DNA of 64,000 nucleotides. Origin: Seison nebaliae (Eukaryota; Rotifera; Pararotatoria; Seisonacea; Seisonidae). A model generated the notes under the pieces. The model made no database searches and was not told the DNA's origin. It was given only the letters and a program-made list of their open reading frames with translations. Positions 1 through 13,020 of this stretch are shown here, piece after piece. A program made the position numbers and the translations under genes. Numbering within the stretch: the stretch's first letter is position 1; each line of letters opens with the position of its first letter. Location of the stretch: positions 100,219 through 164,218 of the forward strand of contig JALJEE010001544.1 of NCBI GenBank assembly GCA_023231475.1. The letters are read 5' to 3'.

Positions 1-10
1 TTCTCATCAG

Positions 11-3000
11 GTGCCAGAAGCTTATTGTAATTTCTCGAAGAATTTCGATTTACTCTCTTTGGAATTACCTGATAGTTTAGCTGACCAAGTGATAGCTCGA
101 ATTGATAAGTTGACGGAATTGGAAGCAAGTGTATTGAAATCGGCTTCTTTATTGGGTGGATCATTTTCACGAATGCTTCTCGTCAATTCAATGCCGACAA
201 TGTCCATCGAACAAACAAATATTCACATTAGTTCTTTGTTTAAGAATATGGTTTTCGAATGTGCATCACCAGCACCAAATAATTATCATATTAGACAATC
301 GTTGGGATTGAAAACGAAAATAGTTTGTAATTGTCGTCAGGCATTGAATATTCAGAATGTCCTTCTCGCTGATAAAATCCAAAATAATTTGACCAAATGT
401 CTTTTTATAAAATTTAAAATTGCTTTGTTTTCTGAAGTGGTGGCTAAAACTATAACACCGATCGTTAGTGAAAAATGTTTTATTGTTTAAACTAAAGAAT
501 TTTGTTGTATATAAAAAGGTGGAAAGAAGTATCCATTTACGAGCAGCCGCTTTCTTGGAACAGGTCGCACCCCAACAATGTTATTTGTGCGGTGGGCAAT
601 ACGTGTACGAATGTTTCCCTGAATTACGATTGAGATCGAATACTTCCAAATATTTACCGATGCGTATTTCGATAGGATCTGGTGGTTTGATTACTTTTGT
701 TATTTCTGAAGAAAAATTTGAAAAAATATCTTTTCAGAAAGTTTGGGTGGTGGCACAGAAACAGCACCAACTGGGCCCTCGACTACAAGTTTAAGTTTTT
801 TTAGATTCCAACAATTTTCAATCTGAAACTTTCCAGGTGAGGAAAATACTGATACTTCCACATATTATGGAACGAATCGGAATGCGAATGAGAACGCGAG
901 ATCAAAAAGTAAGATTGATTACTCGTTTGATCGTCCTCCAGGAAATATTCCCGGTCAGTATATTCGGAGTACTCAACAATTCCTTCAAATTAATAAACCG
1001 AGTGACATTTTGACAACAACGTTAACGGAGGAAGATTGGAATAATTATCCAGTTGAAGATGTGGAAGGTATGGAGAATTTTCTGGAGGAGTGTGTGAAAA
1101 ATGAGAGAGTTCCAAGTGAAACATTATCAGGAATAATGATTGATATGATCTCGCACAGTAAACAAGTTTTCCGCATATTCTCCAAACGAATCCGCCACAA
1201 ATCAATGACGAATAAGAAGACTCGATCTCATGTTGAAAATGTAAAGTTGTTACTAAATAATGTTTCCTTATCGATGCAAGGTTTCATTTTTCTTCTATTC
1301 AATTTGTACATTGTCAATTCAAATTCTTTCAATTATCAGACATATTAGAAATGGAAATAGAGTTAAGTAATGAAATGGAAACAAGTGGTAAGATTTGTGG
1401 TTGTATCGATTGGCCTCGAGAAGATAAAGCATTTCGTTATTCGAATACATCCGGTTCATTTGGAACAGGCAATGATTTGACTCAAATAGAAAATAATGAT
1501 TTGTCTGATACTTGGAATCGGAAATCAGCATTCGATTTGGAAGCATGTGAATGTAATAATGTTGGTAAATTGATAATAAACTAAATTGGATTAATATCAT
1601 AATATGATTTTTAGTTATTAGTCATTTTATATGCTCAATTGACATATCATTATTCGAATGCTTGTGATCCGGAATCAATGATTCATTATAAACTGATGGA
1701 AGCGGAACTGGCAATTATTATCGGTAATAGTTCACGTGCATTATTATTCCTTCACGATTGTCATCATATTATGGATATGTGGAAGAAGAATCAAAGAAAT
1801 CCTTTATTGGAATTGAAGTCTGGTGAAGGAGCGATATTACCAGAATTAGTTTACACTATCAGTAAAGTAACTGAAGCACGCTTGTATCGTTTAGTGGGAA
1901 TAGTTTGAAATTTTTTTCTTTTATTAATCATATGATGTCTTTAAAAGGCCTTATCTTATCAAGGCAAATATATGAAAGCTTTAAATATGTTCAATTATGT
2001 CACTAAATTATTCCATTTACCGGAATTATTAACGAAAATGGTAGCGTCAAAAAGTCCGTTTGGGAAATCGTTCATGCTTTTCCCATCATACGTTAACGCG
2101 TTCGTTCGACGAGTCACTGGCGAGAAGAATATAACGAAGTTAACTGAAATAGTCGAATTATGTAATGCTACAAGAGTCGTTTTTCTTCATTTGACTGATG
2201 GTCATCGTGCATTGGCATTGAATATAATTCAATCGAAAGTAGCATTAATCCTCATTAATCTCAAAGCACCAAATGGATTACCTGAAGTTATAATGCTGAA
2301 CATAATTTAGTTAACATTCAATTTGTTTATAGTTACTCAAATCAGAAGCGGCTCTAATTGAATTCTATTCACGGGAAGGTATCATAAATAAAGCCAGAAA
2401 AGCTCTGAAACGAACATTAGAAACGTTCCGATATATTTCAGACTTATCTCTATTTTACGCTCAATTTCAGATGTGGACCAATGTTGAAGAGTCTTCAAGA
2501 TTATAATCAAGTCATTAAACTCTACTGCGTTCTATGTGTCCACTATCAATCAGAAGGTATCGTTCAAAAAGCAATGGAGACCGGTTGGCTATTTTTATGA
2601 ATTAAAATAAATTAAAACATTTTTTGAAGGTTTATTAGTAAGAAAATTATTAACGAATGTCAATGATACGAAACAATTGATCAGAATGATGCCAGATATC
2701 ATATCACCTGCAATTGAGACCATAAAGTTTTTACTCAAAATTTCCCTAAAACTACTCGACTTTTCACTAGTTTAAGTGTAACGGAACAATGTTTGGAGAT
2801 TTTATATTATTATTCAAGAGAAACAGAAAACGAATTAGGTATGGCTTGGTTCCATTGTTTAAGTGTTACCGTTTCACTCGTTTTCCCAAGTTTTCATTAA
2901 AACTTCCAACAACTTATTAAATTTCTTCTTTGCGCAGAACCTCCAAAAATCATTCCGGACATTAAAGCGTCTTTGGCTTTCTGTAACGAGTTGGTCACCT

Positions 3001-3711
3001 CAACAATACTCGGAGAGAATAGTATGTTAATTTATAATTGTCTTAGCAATTTGGGTCTTTGGTAAGGAAATTTTTATTCAAATTAATAATTCTTTGAAAT
3101 GTAATTTGTAGGTATCGTCGTTATCCACATTACAAATCTCCGAATTCATCTGATTATTATTTTTATGCAGCATTAGGAATGCACAGTTTCCTTTATATCA
3201 ACAACTATTTAAGTGGTTCGTCATTCTATCGATTGATTGAATATCAATTGATAAATTTGGCGGGTAAAGTTTTTGAATTTGGTGATTCATCTCACATCAT
3301 GAATCGTTTTCAAATGCGAAATGTTTTCTCTCATTTCAAATTATTTTTTCTAATTCTGTTAGTTATTGAAAGCGACCGCATTAATCGAGAATTCTTGCGA
3401 GATATTTATCGCCAGAAGTATGATTTATGAAGCTTATTTGAATTTGTTACATGAGAAGAAAACGGATTGTAAAAAACTGATAAACGAAGCAATAGGTCAT
3501 TCAGAGAAATTCGGATTAAAATATACAAATTCTTATGCGAAACGATGTTATAAAGTTATCATTTCCATTCGTTCCTCTCTAATAATTCTTCAAAAAAAAA
3601 CAGTTTTGGTTTAAGAGAGAAGTGACATCTCAATTTGAGGTGAATAAATTATATCCATCGAAGGAAATAAACAATTTCATTTTACCACCAATTGAATGGT
3701 TTGAGAAATAA
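11..3711 (+). CDS. ADCY10: Soluble adenylyl cyclase (ADCY10-like), C-terminal part
   Basis: This is the downstream portion of a large multi-exon gene whose start lies left of the window; positions 1-10 are an intron 3' end (TTCTCATCAG). The first exon reads DSLADQVIARIDKLTELE...LKSASLLGGSF, which resembles the region after the ATPase module of bicarbonate-stimulated adenylyl cyclase type 10. The next exon carries AAAFLEQ...QCYLCGG, like the Cys pair of that family. The rest is a long helical, TPR-like tail ending in ILPPIEWFEK. Introns are very short; the first is 34 nt (485-518) with a GTTTAA donor. ADCY10 makes cAMP in sperm and motile cilia, which fits the KIF3A, LRRC9 and FoxJ genes nearby. 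The cyclase domains are outside the window, so the name rests on family resemblance. An unrelated STAND ATPase is the main alternative. Confidence 0.6.
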
Positions 3712-3731
3712 ATAAATGAGTCAATTGTTAA

Positions 3732-5799
<2,068 letters not shown>

Positions 5800-5936
5800 T
5801 AAAATTCTTTAAAAATTTATAAAAAATTAATTTAATATATTTCCATTAAACATATCATCAATTTATCATCAATTCATTATCTAATTATTTAATGTTATTT
5901 CCTCATTTTTTAATGATCTTTTTATGTCTCTTTTTG

Positions 5937-7019
5937 CTAGTTTAATCGAATAACAAAAGAAAATTTTTTATGGAACTTTTCATTCTGTAGAAGTGTCGTC
6001 GAAATTCCTGGTGATATATCAGAATGTCTTCCTTGATCGGTCCCAATAATTTTATTTGATGTTAATGTAAATTCATCACTGGTATGTTTTCCATTAATAA
6101 AATTTTCGATCTCATCATCATGACTGTCAAATTGGGAAATATCTGACGATTTCCCAACAATCAAATTCTTCCGACATAAAGTTGACAGTTCGTTCAAGCG
6201 ATGACTGGATAAATTAGATTTGTACGGAGTGTGACCTGAATGCATTTTCTTTTTCGTTAGTTGTGTGCCGTTGGAAGAGGTGATTGGTTTGTTAGTAGTC
6301 TCTTTAAATATTTTATTATTTTGATGGAAAATTGGAAATAAATTGATGGAAGCATCTTCCATCGTCGACGATGATGTTTGACGTTTCAACATTTTTTCTG
6401 GTTTCTGCTGCTGATTATAATAGTAATAATAATAGTTATATGATTGAGTGTTATTCAAATGACATTGACTACTTTGGATACTACTGTTACTTTCATTGAG
6501 TAAAGGAAATATGGAAAAGTTTGAGGCGAACGAACTGTTCGTTTCAGGAAATTTCACATTGGTATTTCCATTCTTATTGTTCAATCCCAATTGTCGATTA
6601 TTCAATTTAGATTTCATCAAATCAATTTTCCTTTCATTTAATCGAATCGAAGAATTGTTATCACAATTTTTCTCGTTTCGACGATATTCATTTCGAATAT
6701 TATTCGTAGAATTGTTATCATTCTTACTGTTTAAACATCTCAAATAATTCTTATTCGTCTTCTGCAACTTCTTTCCTGTAGTCTGAGTATTAGATCGATC
6801 ACATCGATAGTGACTGGAATATGGATCATGTTTATATTTGTACTTCGTTCGTCGATGTATCGTCGTATTGTGATTGTTGTGGGAGATGGGCGAGAAGAGA
6901 TTGAGATTACTCGTGCAGTTTGACATTTTTATTCGAGATAATGATGATTGACATAATTTGGAAGTTGACGAATTATTCAAGAGTGAACGTGTTGCATAAC
7001 ATTCGTCTGTTGATAGCAT
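5937..7019 (-). CDS. Hypothetical Asn/Ser-rich protein, 360 aa
   Basis: A single uninterrupted frame of 360 codons with a good start (MLSTDECYATRSLL). The protein is rich in Asn, Ser, Lys and His, with a Tyr-rich patch and a basic first half. I recognise no domain, signal peptide or membrane segment. The frame is long for AT-rich DNA, and the composition matches the low-complexity parts of neighbouring real genes such as Glass. It is probably coding, either as a disordered nuclear or cytoplasmic protein or as an exon of a larger gene. It is transcribed in the same direction as the kinase gene, 140 bp upstream of it. Confidence 0.5.
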   Translation of the reverse strand: MLSTDECYATRSLLNNSSTSKLCQSSLSRIKMSNCTSNLNLFSPISHNNHNTTIHRRTKYKYKHDPYSSHYRCDRSNTQTTGKKLQKTNKNYLRCLNSKNDNNSTNNIRNEYRRNEKNCDNNSSIRLNERKIDLMKSKLNNRQLGLNNKNGNTNVKFPETNSSFASNFSIFPLLNESNSSIQSSQCHLNNTQSYNYYYYYYNQQQKPEKMLKRQTSSSTMEDASINLFPIFHQNNKIFKETTNKPITSSNGTQLTKKKMHSGHTPYKSNLSSHRLNELSTLCRKNLIVGKSSDISQFDSHDDEIENFINGKHTSDEFTLTSNKIIGTDQGRHSDISPGISTTLLQNEKFHKKFSFVIRLN

Positions 7020-8609
7020 GACTGATGGATTTGTTCATGTAAAATTGATAAAGATATTTTTAATGTTCTCACCGAAAAGAAAACAAATAAGAAGAAGAAG
7101 AAATTTCCCGTCCGACAACTTTCAATCCGATATTAGCGATGTTGATCAAATTGACGGTGGATGATGTTAATGATGATAATGAGATATATAGAAACGTTCG
7201 AGATTTGGACTAGAAAGAAAGTTTTTCAATCAATAGGACGAACTATCGTTATCGAATACCGTTCCTATCCGTATCTTCATATTCGTATCTCGCATTCATG
7301 TATATTAATGTTTGTCATCGTTATCGTTATCATCGAATCTAATATGTCTAATTTTCCTTTTCTTTATTTTGAGAATGTTCTTCCTTTCAATATGGTATTC
7401 TTCTCGATGTGTTGTCGTAATGTGATGTTGATATTTATCGCGTATAATTTTTTTTCAATTTGTTCGTTGAGGTGCGACAACGGACAAATCCGGATATGGT
7501 ATTTCCATGCAAAATATGATCGTCAATGAATCGATAAAAATGTAATTCAACATCTTTATCTACCTTTCCAAGATAAATAAACTTTCCTAAATTCTCTTTC
7601 ATTCATTCTTAACCGAACAATAATAACTAAATCGTTAAAGCGATAAACTTCCTAATAATGCTCGACGATTAGGTCAATTCCTCATTCTTAATCATTATAT
7701 AGATAATAAAGCAAATGTCTTAACTCCTCTTCGCGTTAGGAAATAATTTCAAATTTCTAACTTGTTTATTTTTAACGTAACATTGCTCATATAAAGGATA
7801 AGTTTCAAATGGATTCATTGGAAAGAGCATTTCGGTTGTTGATGAAATGATTGGGATTAATTTCTCCATAATCTCTTTAATCAATTATGATAAATTACTT
7901 TACGTTGACATATATTTCGGGATATTTAAAGGTAAAATCCCATGGAGAATTTCAATTAAAAAGAATTTTATTAAATCTTTCATTGACGTCATACTACGCA
8001 CAACAATAATAACTTGTCGAATAACACTAAATACCTCCAGATATCTCACTCACAAAGACATCTGATTTGAAAGGGTTAAGAAAGGAACCTATTTAGAGTG
8101 GTACATCAGAAACAGTAACAAAACTGTTAAAATTACTTACATATGTATTAGGTATATATGTATCTCTTAATAATTTAAAAGAGTTAACTCTTTTAATATG
8201 TTTAATATTGAAAGAGAATATCAGAGAACTAATTGTAATAATTGTTAAAAGACAAATATCTATTTACTATAATCAGTTATTAAATAATAAGTAGATGTCT
8301 CTATTTAATTCCTCATCAGTAAACTCTTTTGAACAATATTTATTATACCTGATGACCTTTTACCATTCATTGTGGAATTGAAGACATTTAATACTACTTC
8401 TGTCACATGTCGGTTTGTATAATGTAAGAAAACATTATAGCACAATTAATCAGATAAGGCAAATTTTTATTAATGAAGATAAATTAAATAATAATTAGAT
8501 ACAAGTATCAGCCAGATAAGGTAAATTTTATAATGCAAATTATAAATTAAATTGAACAATTTAATTTGACATATCTAACTAATCACAAGACAGTGAAAAA
8601 AAATAATTT
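7020..8609. other. Intergenic, AT-rich, with short repeats
   Basis: I see no convincing gene. The open frames at 7161-7529 and 7847-8065 have hydrophobic, low-complexity translations and no family resemblance. The right end holds a perfect 22-bp palindrome (8175-8196) and two direct copies of CAGATAAGGYAAATTTT (about 8453 and 8515). Confidence 0.6.
8175..8196. repeat. Perfect 22-bp palindrome
   Basis: The core AAAAGAGTTAACTCTTTT, flanked by TT and AA, is its own reverse complement. It could be a dimeric transcription-factor site or a chance AT-rich inverted repeat. No terminal repeats of a transposon surround it. Confidence 0.5.
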
Positions 8610-9460
8610 CTAAAATTGTATATAGAATTTAACAACTTTTCTAATTTTATTCGGTTCGAATAAAATTGTTAATAGACAAATATCCCAGAATCGATATTCT
8701 TTGGAGCGATATTTTATTAGTTGGTATTTGCTATTATGCATTGGAGAATTGTGTGATGAACAATCAGTCAAATTATATTTTTGTGCAAATTTCCAATAAA
8801 CAAAATCACTTTCGTATTGTTGAGATGTGTTCCCAAATTTTACTCCGCAACCTTCACCGGACATATCTTCCTCCATTGGACGTCGTATAAAGATTTTTAA
8901 ACAGATTGGTCGTAATTCACTTAATTGATGGAGAAAGTTAAGACCCAAATTAAATGTCACAAAATCAGCGGCCACATAACCATTCTCATAATCCTCTTGC
9001 TTCATTTGATTCAATTTTACGTCAGCATACTCCTGACTGAACATAAAATATCCTGGTTCGTTACAACCTGAAACAGAAAATTTTTTTGTTTCCAAAAGTT
9101 TATCATAATAGAAAACATAATCTAAAAAGATAATTAATCTCGTTGATTTAATGAAATAGTGGAACTTTTTTTTAAAAAAATGACATTTTCATTTTCAATA
9201 ATTTCTTTACTGAAATTGAAGAATTTTATTGAAGTTCCATCCATTGTATTTAGTAGACCAATGCAGCCAGTAGTGAGACTACAACTTAAAAGTTGCTTCA
9301 TAATACATTTATTATTATAATACTGAATTCCATTTCTCGGCGCATAAACGTCGGATGAATTGATATACAGATGATTTGTTTCAATTGTGTTTCCTGAAAT
9401 AACTTGAAAATTTATTTGGAAATTGATGATGGAAATAATGACAAATGAGAAAATATACAT
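8610..9460 (-). CDS. Small secreted protein of unknown function, 250 aa
   Basis: Two exons, 9460-9166 and 9067-8610, separated by a 98-nt intron with a GTTCCA donor and TTTCAG acceptor. The phases match and give 250 aa. The N-terminus (MYIFSFVIISIINFQINF) is a clear signal peptide, so the product is probably exported. The mature part has scattered cysteines and several N-glycosylation motifs, but no domain I recognise. A TATATAAA stretch at 9504-9512 lies about 45 bp upstream of the start and could be the core promoter. A truncated second copy lies just upstream at 10103-10324, so the family is duplicating locally. A rapidly evolving secreted protein is the most that can be said. Confidence 0.65.
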
Positions 9461-10102
9461 CGAAAATTTCTACTATTTAAAAAAAAAATGTTAAATATTA
9501 ATTTTTTTATATAATTGAATAAATCCCAGCGAGATAAATAAAAAAGGAAACGAACTAACTCAACTGATGAGTTATTAGAAATAAGACGTTTTGCTTGAAA
9601 AAACAAGAGAAATTTATTCAAAATAAGTAAAAGTAAATTATCACAAGTTGAATAATGAAGAAAATTAGTAAGTAAAGTAATTGGAAGATTACTAATCTTG
9701 TTAGTTGATTCTTTCAACTTTCTTCCTTACGTATGGAAAATAATTTGTTTTATGAAGAATATGCTTCATTGAGTAAACATCGATTTTAAAAATTCAAAAG
9801 ATTAATTACTAATGAGAGAATATTAAAACTTCTTACTTTCACTATAATTTAACTAGGTCCTACTTTCCAAGTAATTATCGAGTTCCTCATCAATTATTAT
9901 TTTCCCAAAGACCAATTGAAGTGTTTGAAAGATTTCTCAATGTATTTGTAATTAACACTAATGTAAATCTTAGTGCCAAATATGATTTTTTTTAACTAAG
10001 CAAAAGTGAGCTCTCTTCTAGCAGAGCAAAATTAGACAGTTCTAACGAAGATCATTTATAATCCATTTGTACTATTAATACCATTGATACCATTTGTTAA
10101 TC

Positions 10103-10324
10103 TTATAACTTAGCAACCATATTTAACGAAAGCAACCAGGGACTGCAACTAATCAATTGGTTCATAATACATATAATAATCTGATATTGAATTCCATTTC
10201 TCAGTAAATAAACTTCTGATGAATTAATATCCTGGTCGCCCTTCTGTATTGGACCTCCTGAGATAAGTGGAAGATTTATTTGGAAATTGATGATGGAAAT
10301 CATGACAAATGACAAAATATACAT
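10103..10324 (-). pseudogene. Truncated copy of the secreted-protein gene
   Basis: The first 45 or so residues (MYILSFVMISIINFQINL, then DINSSEVYLLRNGIQY) match the intact gene at 8610-9460. The reading then departs after QLISCS and stops. There is no counterpart of the second exon. The upstream TATA-like stretch of the intact copy is degenerate here. It is best read as a decayed tandem duplicate, although a short secreted peptide of about 73 aa cannot be excluded. Confidence 0.6.
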
Positions 10325-10574
10325 GGATAATTTCACCAAAAATATATTGAAAGTTAATTTATTATAAGTTTAGAATTAAAGAATTTATAATTTTGAAAAG
10401 TAAATAATCAAAGCAATTGATAAGGTAAGAAGATGAGAAAATTATCAAATCTCATTCCAACGACGAAATTTCCACATATGTTTTTTACACCGTGTATTAC
10501 TTTTCATCATTTTTAATTTCTTCGAAGTAGACAATGTGAACCTTTTCAAGCTCATTCTCAATAAAAATGATCAC

Positions 10575-10835
10575 ATGAGTGCGTAGCGCAGTGGTCTACG
10601 CACGTCCCACGCATTTATGCGAAACAATGTACCTTACATTCGATACCAAAATTATATTGGGACGTGCGTAGCGCAGTGTTCTATGCACGTTTCCAATGTC
10701 ACAACGATTGAGACAGACGTCTCACGAAAGGTAGGAGTCTCCTATCACACTGACCGTAAGGAAGAAGATCGCTCAAACAATATTCAATTGCCCAGATTCG
10801 GATTTCAAAACAAAAAAAAACAAACAAAATTGTAA
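10575..10835 (+). mobile_element. Double-headed tRNA-derived SINE
   Basis: Two similar tRNA-like heads follow each other. Head 1 (about 10579-10650) has a pol III A box TAGCGCAGTGG and a B-box-like ATTCGATACC about 50 nt later. Head 2 (about 10662-10720) repeats GTGCGTAGCGCAGTG and has a weaker B box (GATTGAGAC). An A-rich tail of the form CAAAACAAAAAAAAAC follows near 10806-10830. This is the layout of a tRNA-derived SINE with a dimeric head. It lies within the decayed duplicate flank. Target-site duplications were not identifiable, and no second copy was seen in this window. Confidence 0.55.
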
Positions 10836-11435
10836 TAAAACTAATCAAAATTAATCCTTAAACGAATTTTAGAGAACCTACGGAGAAGTATTCTTATAAG
10901 AAAATGATAAATATAAGGTATAACAAATATTACCAAAGAAGGAGATTCGTGCTTTATTAATAAAGCTTAGTAGAGAGACTTCGAGTAGAGACTTCCATGC
11001 TTTCCAAATTTATAGTTGGCAATATTCCAATTTCACTATAATAACCATGTTTATTGTTTAGTAATAAATATTGAGTTAAAAGCGATTTTAAAATTCCGAA
11101 ATATTAATTAATAATGATAGAATGTTAAAACTGGTTCAGTTAACTATAATTAAGTTATAAAATTATCGAATTTCATAGTTCCTTATCAACTATCATGTCA
11201 TGTTGTGAAAAAAGTGTGAGTAAAAATGAACGGGATCGATGGGGAAAAAATTCGTAAGTTCCGAACAGGAGAATAAAACATTTATTTTTATGATTTGTAA
11301 ATTACAAATGATAAACATTACAAATTGTAATGTTCGTTTTTAGATGAATATGAAGCTTCAGATCGGAACGTGTATTTAAGAATTATACGTTATTTTACCC
11401 ATTGTACAATTGACGGATATTTTTAAGTTCGGAGG

Positions 11436-12599
11436 ATGTATCGTGCGAGTAAATTCGATCCGAAAGAATTAGGATTGTCAGTTGATTTTCAATTGACGTC
11501 GTTCTCCAAATTGAAAGGATGAGGATGTAAGGTACCGCAGTCAGAATTAGATAATCTCCTGCGGAAAGTTAAATCAACATTCGACGACAATTTCAACGAT
11601 AAAACTAATGGTGAAGGAGACCATTCGAAAGTGCAAGGAATTGGACTAGACACATCTATAACTCCATTATCTCAGAAGAATTTATACATGATCCAATCAA
11701 CTGATTTCTTCTATCCTCTAATTAATGATCCTTTCCTAATGGGAAAAATTGCTTGTGCCAACGTTCTCAGTGACGTATACGCGACCGGAGTACAACGAAT
11801 CGATAATCTTCAAATGATTCTCACTCTCTCCATCGACATGAATAAAGAGCAACGCTCCAAAATTATTCCTCTATTAATCGATGGATTTATTGAGCAGACG
11901 AAATGTGCAAAAACCGTCGTGAGCGGTGGCCAAACGGTGAACAATCCATGGATCACTATCGGAGGAACAGTGACGAGTATTTGTGATGAGTCGGAATTTA
12001 TCCGTCCAATTAATTCTACTCCTGGTAACGTTCTCGTTCTAACAAAACCACTTGGTACTCAAGTTGCAGTGAACGCTTATCAATGGATGATGGAAACGAA
12101 GATGGAAAATGAACAGAACGAGATTTTTATTGACTTCTTTAATAAAATCTCACCTATCATCACTAACGAACAAATCGTGGAATTATATGATAAAGCTGCT
12201 AACCAAATGGCAAGTCTTAATGATATCGGTGCACAATTAATGCACAAATATTGCGCAAATGCAGCAACCGATATTACTGGATTTGGCCTATTAGGACATG
12301 CTAAAAATTTAGTAGCCGAACAAAATAAATCGGTTAATTTCAAATTCCACACAATGCCATTTTTGGAACATTCGTTGGCCGTAGATAAAGTTCTTGGTGG
12401 AATGTTCAAATTGGAAAATTTCCTCTCAGCTGAAACGAGTGGTGGTCTCCTCATCTCACTACCAAACATATCAACAGCGAAAGATTTCATTGATGATTAT
12501 CTCAAAATAAAAGGCTATCCAGCTTGGATAGTCGCCGATGTCGTAGAAGGAAATAGAAATGTTGAATTTTCTTCAAATATAAAATTTATAGAATGTTAA
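11436..12599 (+). CDS. SEPHS2: Selenophosphate synthetase 2, a selenoprotein (Sec at codon 29)
   Basis: Makes selenophosphate from selenide and ATP, the selenium donor for selenocysteine synthesis. The intronless frame runs from ATG 11436 (an in-frame stop TAA lies at 11424-11426) to 12599, giving 387 aa if the single in-frame TGA at 11520-11522 is read as selenocysteine. The context LKG-U-GCKVPQ is the conserved active-site loop, where relatives carry Sec, Cys, Thr or Arg. Other hallmarks follow: GIGLDTSITPL, ANVLSDVYATGV, SGGQTVNNPW, LTKPLGTQVAV, AATDITGFGLLGHA and ETSGGLLISLP. Length matches SPS enzymes (about 390-450 aa). A SECIS-like fold lies 55 nt past the stop. The protein is needed for its own decoding pathway, so it may be autoregulated. 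A sequencing or mutational stop is unlikely because it falls exactly on the Sec position. Confidence 0.93.
11520..11522 (+). other. UGA recoded as selenocysteine
   Basis: The in-frame TGA sits between GGA and GGA-TGT-AAG, exactly at the catalytic Sec/Cys position of the SPS active-site loop. Coding continues uninterrupted for 359 codons afterwards. Confidence 0.85.
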
Positions 12600-12639
12600 C
12601 TTTTTTCAATTATTTTTTTGTCGTCCAATTTTTTACAAA

Positions 12640-12716
12640 ATCTCTTTTATCTCATGATTTCTTTTAACTCAATTTGCTTTCCTAGTAAGTGTTAATTAAG
12701 ATTGAAATTTTTTATT
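12640..12716 (+). promoter_or_regulatory. Candidate SECIS element in SPS2 3' UTR
   Basis: The 5' quartet ATGA is at 12654-12657, and the unpaired AA at 12671-12672 follows 13 nt later. The 3' TGA is at 12703-12705. CTTTTAAC (12661-12668) can pair with GTTAATTAAG (12691-12700) if a TT bulge is allowed. TGCTT and AAGTG can close a small apical stem, as in form-2 SECIS elements. The lower helix is weak and AU-rich. The spacing agrees with eukaryotic SECIS rules, but a chance fold in AT-rich DNA is possible. Confidence 0.5.
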
Positions 12717-13020
12717 AAATAAACTTTTTTCTAAATTTTCTCGTTAACTTAAAATGAATTTAATGTCGACATGGAAAGTTTCAATAATTTATTGATCGAT
12801 GTTTAATTCTGTTTATTCTGTTGCGAGAAATAAATAAAGTTTATTTTTGTTAAGAATTGCGGAATGTGCAATAAAGAGAGAGAAGGAAAATTTGAGAACT
12901 TATTTTTTAAAAAAATACCAGAAATGATGGAAATGAAGAATACTTTAAAAATCTGTTAATTTACTTATTGACATAAAACATTTAACGAGTTATAAGCTAC
13001 TTAGGAGGAATAATGAAAGT

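Larger units (their letters stand above)
9134..11210 (-). repeat. Tandem segmental duplication, gene plus upstream flank
   Basis: Two diverged copies lie head to tail. Copy 1 (about 9134-9910) carries the first exon and upstream region of the secreted-protein gene. Copy 2 (about 10103-11210) carries the same signal-peptide exon and the same distal flank. The flanks at 9790-9900 and 11090-11200 match, including AACTATAATT and ATTATCGA...TAGTTCCT-like stretches. Copy 2 is longer because extra DNA, including a SINE at 10575-10835, sits inside it. Confidence 0.6.

Noticed and set aside
7161-7529. 122-aa plus-strand gene
   Set aside because: Hydrophobic low-complexity translation in AT-rich intergenic DNA, with no conserved motif or splice partner.
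8242-8268. Third decayed copy of the secreted-protein gene
   Set aside because: Only about 20 bp (GTTAAAAGACAAATATC-like) resemble the gene's 3' end near 8663; too short to support homology.
10575-10720. Two functional tRNA genes
   Set aside because: A and B boxes are present, but no full cloverleaf (acceptor and anticodon stems) can be formed, and an A-rich tail follows, so a SINE fits better.
11520-11522. Premature stop making SPS a pseudogene
   Set aside because: The TGA is exactly at the known Sec position, the rest of the frame is intact and conserved, and a SECIS-like fold follows.
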